Positions 15,269 through 18,112 of a stretch of 18,112 nt of DNA are shown here, in pieces. This stretch comes from an uncultured bacterium (GTDB taxonomy: Bacteria; Actinomycetota; Coriobacteriia; Coriobacteriales; Coriobacteriaceae). The notes below the pieces were generated by a model. It saw nothing but the letters and a program-made list of their open reading frames with translations. It searched no databases and was not told the DNA's origin. A program made the translations under genes and the position numbers. The stretch spans positions 1-18,112 of the forward strand of contig CAJMMX010000051.1 of NCBI GenBank assembly GCA_905214615.1. Reading direction: 5' to 3'. Position 1 is the first letter of the stretch. Every line of letters starts with the position of its first letter.

Positions 15269-16189
15269 TTACAGGAGGCCGTTGTCCTGGAGGACCTTCC
15301 TAATAGCCTCGACGTTCTCGCCGGTCATGGCCTTCACCGGGCGCGGCATGGTCGGGCTGTCGAAGATACCCATGAGGTTCATAGCGGTCTTGAAGGCGCC
15401 GACGCCACCGGCATAGCCCTGGACGCCCGAGGTGACATCCCAGATGTGCGAAATCTCATTGAGGCGATCCTGCTCGGCCTTGACGGTAGCCCAGTCACCA
15501 GCCTGAGCGGCCTTCCACTGACGAACGTAGCCCTCGGGCTCAACGTTGGCGAGACCCGGGACAGAGCCGTCGGCGCCACCGAGGTAAGCGCCGTCGACAA
15601 CAACCTCGTGGCCGGTGAGGATGCTCATCGGATGGCCGTTCTTCTCGTTCTCCTGAACGAGGTAGCGGAACGAGATGTCATCACCCGAGGAATCCTTGAC
15701 GCCAGCAAGGACGCCCTCGGCGCCGAGCTTGGCAAGGAGCTTCCAGGGGAGCTTGGTGTGAACGCAGACGGGGATATCATAGGCAAAGATGGGCAGGTCA
15801 AGCTCCTCGTGCAGGATGCGGAAGTGCTCCTCGACCTCGGTCATGCCCTGCAGGGCATAGAACGGGCAGGTGGCGACGAGGGCATCGGAGCCCAGCTCCT
15901 GAGCGACCTTGCCGTGCTCAATCATGCGCTCGGTCTCGGTATCGATGATGCCGACCAGAACAGGCACGCGGTGGTCGACGATGCGGACGGCCTCGGCGAT
16001 GATCTGGCGACGACGCTCGTCGGTGGAGAAAACGACCTCACCCGAAGAGCCCAAGAAGAACAGGCCATCGACGCCGGCATCGATCATGCGGTTGATGCTG
16101 CGCTCAAAGGAGGCAACATCGAGCTGGTGATCTTCGGTATCGGGAACAACGACGGGAGGGATAACGCCGGTGAATTTCTGAGTTGCCAC
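15269..16189 (-). CDS. nanA: N-acetylneuraminate lyase (DapA/NanA family aldolase)
   Basis: This is a class I aldolase that would cleave Neu5Ac to ManNAc and pyruvate. It has 306 aa from a GTG start at 16189, chosen because AAGGAG lies 6 nt upstream and the family N-terminus begins just after. The pyruvate-carboxylate loop is LGSSGE (46-51), close to the GSTGE of sialic acid lyases and unlike the GTTGE of dihydrodipicolinate synthase. Tyr137 in FAYDIP and Schiff-base Lys165 in AGVKDSSGD fall at the same positions as the catalytic residues of E. coli NanA. Other aldolases of this superfamily cannot be excluded by sequence alone, but adjacent nanK and nanE support the call. It sits 79 nt below the AXE1-like gene and above a strong hairpin. 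Confidence 0.88.
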   Translation of the reverse strand: MATQKFTGVIPPVVVPDTEDHQLDVASFERSINRMIDAGVDGLFFLGSSGEVVFSTDERRRQIIAEAVRIVDHRVPVLVGIIDTETERMIEHGKVAQELGSDALVATCPFYALQGMTEVEEHFRILHEELDLPIFAYDIPVCVHTKLPWKLLAKLGAEGVLAGVKDSSGDDISFRYLVQENEKNGHPMSILTGHEVVVDGAYLGGADGSVPGLANVEPEGYVRQWKAAQAGDWATVKAEQDRLNEISHIWDVTSGVQGYAGGVGAFKTAMNLMGIFDSPTMPRPVKAMTGENVEAIRKVLQDNGLL

Positions 16190-16257
16190 AAGAATCTCCT
16201 TAGTTGTCTGGCGGGCGGCCCTATGCCACCCACTCTTGTTGGCAGTGTCCAGGCCGT

Positions 16258-17109
16258 CTAGGCCAAAGAACACGAGTGGAACGTTTGGTTAAAAAAGTCT
16301 ACGACTTCGTTTTCGAACGCATTGATGCGCTCGTGAGCGTATTTTGCATAGATGATATGCCTCCGGTCACACTCAAGACCGTTGAATACGGCAAACTGAT
16401 CCTTGGGATCGCTCACGGTATCCATAAGCGATGTGCCCATGAGCACCGATCCGCGCACCCGAGACGACAGCACCTCGAGGCCGCCAGGAAGCGGATTGGC
16501 AACCGCCGTGCGGGCGAGGCCCCGCTCGTCCAGAGCAGAAACCGCCAGCGCGACTCCGCCGCCAAGACCCTCGCCCCATGCAAAGATGCGGTCGGGGTCC
16601 ACGCCATCAAGATTGCGCGCGACCTCCGCCAACGCGCAGCCCCAACGGACGCGCCTGACAAAAGCAGGCGAGGTAATCCCCTGCCGCAGATCGCTGGGTT
16701 CAATCGCCTCATCGTCCAGCGCAAGCACGGCATATCCCATGGCCGCAAACCTCGTCATGTGATGCCATCCCCGCACGGGTCGGTCGATGTCGTGAAACAT
16801 CAGACATAGCGGCACAAGCTCGGATGCTCGGGCGCGACCGGCAGGCTCGATCAAACGTGCGTGGACCACATCGCCACCAAGCTCAAAGGAAACCTCGGAG
16901 TAGCGGGCATACGGATTGGCGAAATCGATCGCCGTAATGGCCAGGCCTTGAATCTCAAGATTCATAGCACATGTCTCCAAATCAGAAACATCTGCCTGAA
17001 CATCACCGTGCCAGTCCCGATATTCAGAGAGCCTTGACGAAACCGTCCCGGGAATCCCCACAAGGTCGGGGACAATCAGCTCGCCGACATTGCTCTCGCA
17101 CTTAGACAT
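16258..17109 (-). CDS. Degenerate AXE1-like alpha/beta hydrolase, predicted inactive
   Basis: This 283-aa protein resembles the neighbouring esterase along its core: PLCLMFHDIDR against PLVLQFHGYPG, FAAMGYAVLALD against FAGMGMALIALD, and DQFAVFNGLECDRRH against TQFAVYNNLTCEKRH. The nucleophile elbow reads WGEGLGGG where the neighbour has NGASQGGG, so the catalytic Ser is Gly181. Asp230 and His259 still align with the rest of the triad. The HGYPG oxyanion segment, the CPGQGG motif and about 50 residues of the cap after the elbow are also altered or absent. The start overlaps the upstream gene by 8 nt, with a strong GGGGAGG site, so the pair should be made together. The open frame, good ribosome site and normal codon use argue against a decaying pseudogene. 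A binding, scaffold or regulatory role is speculation. Confidence 0.8.
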   Translation of the reverse strand: MSKCESNVGELIVPDLVGIPGTVSSRLSEYRDWHGDVQADVSDLETCAMNLEIQGLAITAIDFANPYARYSEVSFELGGDVVHARLIEPAGRARASELVPLCLMFHDIDRPVRGWHHMTRFAAMGYAVLALDDEAIEPSDLRQGITSPAFVRRVRWGCALAEVARNLDGVDPDRIFAWGEGLGGGVALAVSALDERGLARTAVANPLPGGLEVLSSRVRGSVLMGTSLMDTVSDPKDQFAVFNGLECDRRHIIYAKYAHERINAFENEVVDFFNQTFHSCSLA

Positions 17110-18079
17110 GAGCCTCCCCTCCCTTGCAGAAAAACGGAATGATCAGATCGTCAAAATCCTGAATCTCCTCGTGGCCAAAGCCTTCAAAGAACTCATGACG
17201 CTTTTCACAGGTCAGGTTGTTATAGACCGCAAACTGCGTCGCTGGCGGACAGACGGTATCGGCTGTGCCGGTGCCAAACAGCACGGGGCATTTGACCATA
17301 GGGGCAAAGTTCTTGGAATCGAAGTACGCCAGCTTGGCATAGGCTTCGTCGATACGAGTCGAGTCCTCGTCAAACCAGCGAGACCAATAGCGCAGGCCCT
17401 CGTAGGCAATGTCGTCGGCATCCAAGTCCCAGACCAGGCGGAAATCCGACAGGAAGGGATAGAGGATGGCGGCGCGATTGATAAGCTCGCTGTTAAGTGC
17501 ACAGGTCGCAATGCCCAAACCGCCGCCCTGCGACGCGCCGTTCACAAACACACGGGCAAGATTGATGCCCTCGAGCTCGCGAACGATGCGACACAGGATG
17601 CGAATATCTTGGTGCAAGCGGACATAGTAGAGGTTGGCCGGGTCGCCGTCGATACCGGCGACGATATGGCCCGCGACCGTTGTGCCCTCAAATCCACCAA
17701 TGTCCTCGGAGGGACCTCCTTGACCGGGGCAGTCGAGGGCGATGAGTGCCATGCCCATGCCCGCAAACGACGCCTGCTCAAACCAGCTGCGGCTTGCACC
17801 CGGATATCCATGGAACTGAAGTACCAATGGCACGGGCTCGTCCGAGACGGGTTTAAGGTACTTGGCATGCAGGCGAGCGCCACACATGCCGGTATACCAG
17901 AGGTCGAAAAGCTGGCAGGTCACGGCATCTGTGACCGATGCCGTCTCGATCGCATAGTCAAGCCCGACCGCGTCGGCCTCGGCCATGCGATCCTTCCAAA
18001 AGAGATCGAAATCTGATGGACGGGGCATGGCGCCCCGATACCCACCAAATTGCTGTTGTAGCTCCTGAGCACTTGGCAT
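17102..18079 (-). CDS. AXE1-family acetyl esterase, possible sialate O-acetylesterase
   Basis: This alpha/beta hydrolase of the acetyl xylan esterase / cephalosporin-C deacetylase family has 325 aa, the usual size. The oxyanion-loop HGYPG is at 90-94 and the family CPGQGG at 117-122. The nucleophile elbow NGASQGGG has Ser183, Asp274 lies in GTGTADTVCPP, and His303 is in EGFGHEE, so the triad is complete. No signal peptide is seen, so it should act in the cytoplasm on imported acetylated sugar. Next to nanA, nanK and nanE, O-acetylated sialic acid is a plausible substrate; I recall that pneumococcal nan loci also carry an AXE1 esterase (EstA). Acetylated oligosaccharides are the alternative. 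The ATG at 18079 is chosen; a TTG at 18094 directly after AAAGG is possible. It is the first operon gene in view. Confidence 0.85.
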   Translation of the reverse strand: MPSAQELQQQFGGYRGAMPRPSDFDLFWKDRMAEADAVGLDYAIETASVTDAVTCQLFDLWYTGMCGARLHAKYLKPVSDEPVPLVLQFHGYPGASRSWFEQASFAGMGMALIALDCPGQGGPSEDIGGFEGTTVAGHIVAGIDGDPANLYYVRLHQDIRILCRIVRELEGINLARVFVNGASQGGGLGIATCALNSELINRAAILYPFLSDFRLVWDLDADDIAYEGLRYWSRWFDEDSTRIDEAYAKLAYFDSKNFAPMVKCPVLFGTGTADTVCPPATQFAVYNNLTCEKRHEFFEGFGHEEIQDFDDLIIPFFCKGGEAHV

Positions 18080-18112
18080 GGCTCGTGAACCCAACCTTTC
18101 GAAATCGCAACG

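Noticed and set aside
15269..16189. Dihydrodipicolinate synthase (dapA)
   Set aside because: The carboxylate loop is GSSGE instead of GTTGE and the gene sits with nanK and nanE; lysine-pathway neighbours are absent.
16258..17109. Pseudogene call for the degenerate AXE1 paralogue
   Set aside because: There is no internal stop or frameshift, the ribosome site is strong and the overlap with the esterase is precise, so I kept it as a gene.
18080..18094. TTG start for the AXE1 esterase
   Set aside because: It touches AAAGG with no spacing, and TTG starts are rare; the ATG at 18079 is preferred although its own ribosome site is weak, so doubt remains.

Overview
The window is a gene-dense, G+C-rich bacterial chromosome segment in which every gene I can support lies on the minus strand. 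Transcription therefore runs from high to low coordinates. A RapZ-WhiA pair next to gapA-pgk-tpiA and secG is an arrangement typical of Actinomycetota. Together with a sialic-acid catabolic set and a Tat-type lipoprotein signal, it points to a gut member of the Coriobacteriia, most likely Collinsella or a close relative. That assignment is inference from gene content, not a database match. I see no tRNA, rRNA, CRISPR array, insertion sequence or phage gene.

Right end (about 18.1 to 13.3 kb): a sialic-acid utilisation operon. In transcription order it holds an AXE1-family carbohydrate esterase (17102-18079), a degenerate AXE1 paralogue that has lost the nucleophilic serine (16258-17109, overlapping the first by 8 nt), an N-acetylneuraminate lyase (nanA, GTG start), a ROK sugar kinase (probable nanK) and N-acetylmannosamine-6-phosphate 2-epimerase (nanE). 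Strong hairpins lie between nanA and nanK and between nanK and nanE, and a U-tract terminator follows nanE. The proposed flow is removal of O-acetyl groups, cleavage of Neu5Ac to ManNAc and pyruvate, phosphorylation of ManNAc, then epimerisation to GlcNAc-6-P. No transporter, nagA or nagB is present in the window.

Middle (about 13.3 to 6.1 kb): rapZ and whiA are only 6 nt apart, with no yvcK/cuvA gene between them. An AT-rich spacer carrying a LacI/cre-like palindrome and a candidate promoter follows, and then gapA. A terminator and a leader hairpin precede the tight pgk-tpiA-gpmI operon, which covers the lower-glycolysis steps from 1,3-bisphosphoglycerate to 2-phosphoglycerate plus triose isomerisation. 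secG, with its own terminator, comes last.

Left end (about 5.9 kb to 1): a complete oligopeptide-type ABC importer, oppA-oppB-oppC-oppD-oppF. oppA is separated from oppB by 157 nt containing a perfect 10-bp hairpin. oppBCDF are packed 0 to 14 nt apart, and oppF runs off the left edge.

The most unusual item is the translationally coupled active/inactive AXE1 pair in the sialic-acid operon. Also worth checking are the repeated intercistronic hairpins, the terminator placed directly in front of rapZ, and the missing yvcK. Most of the remaining genes are ordinary housekeeping or transport genes. No stretch above 300 nt lacks a gene; the longest gap is 5848-6137.
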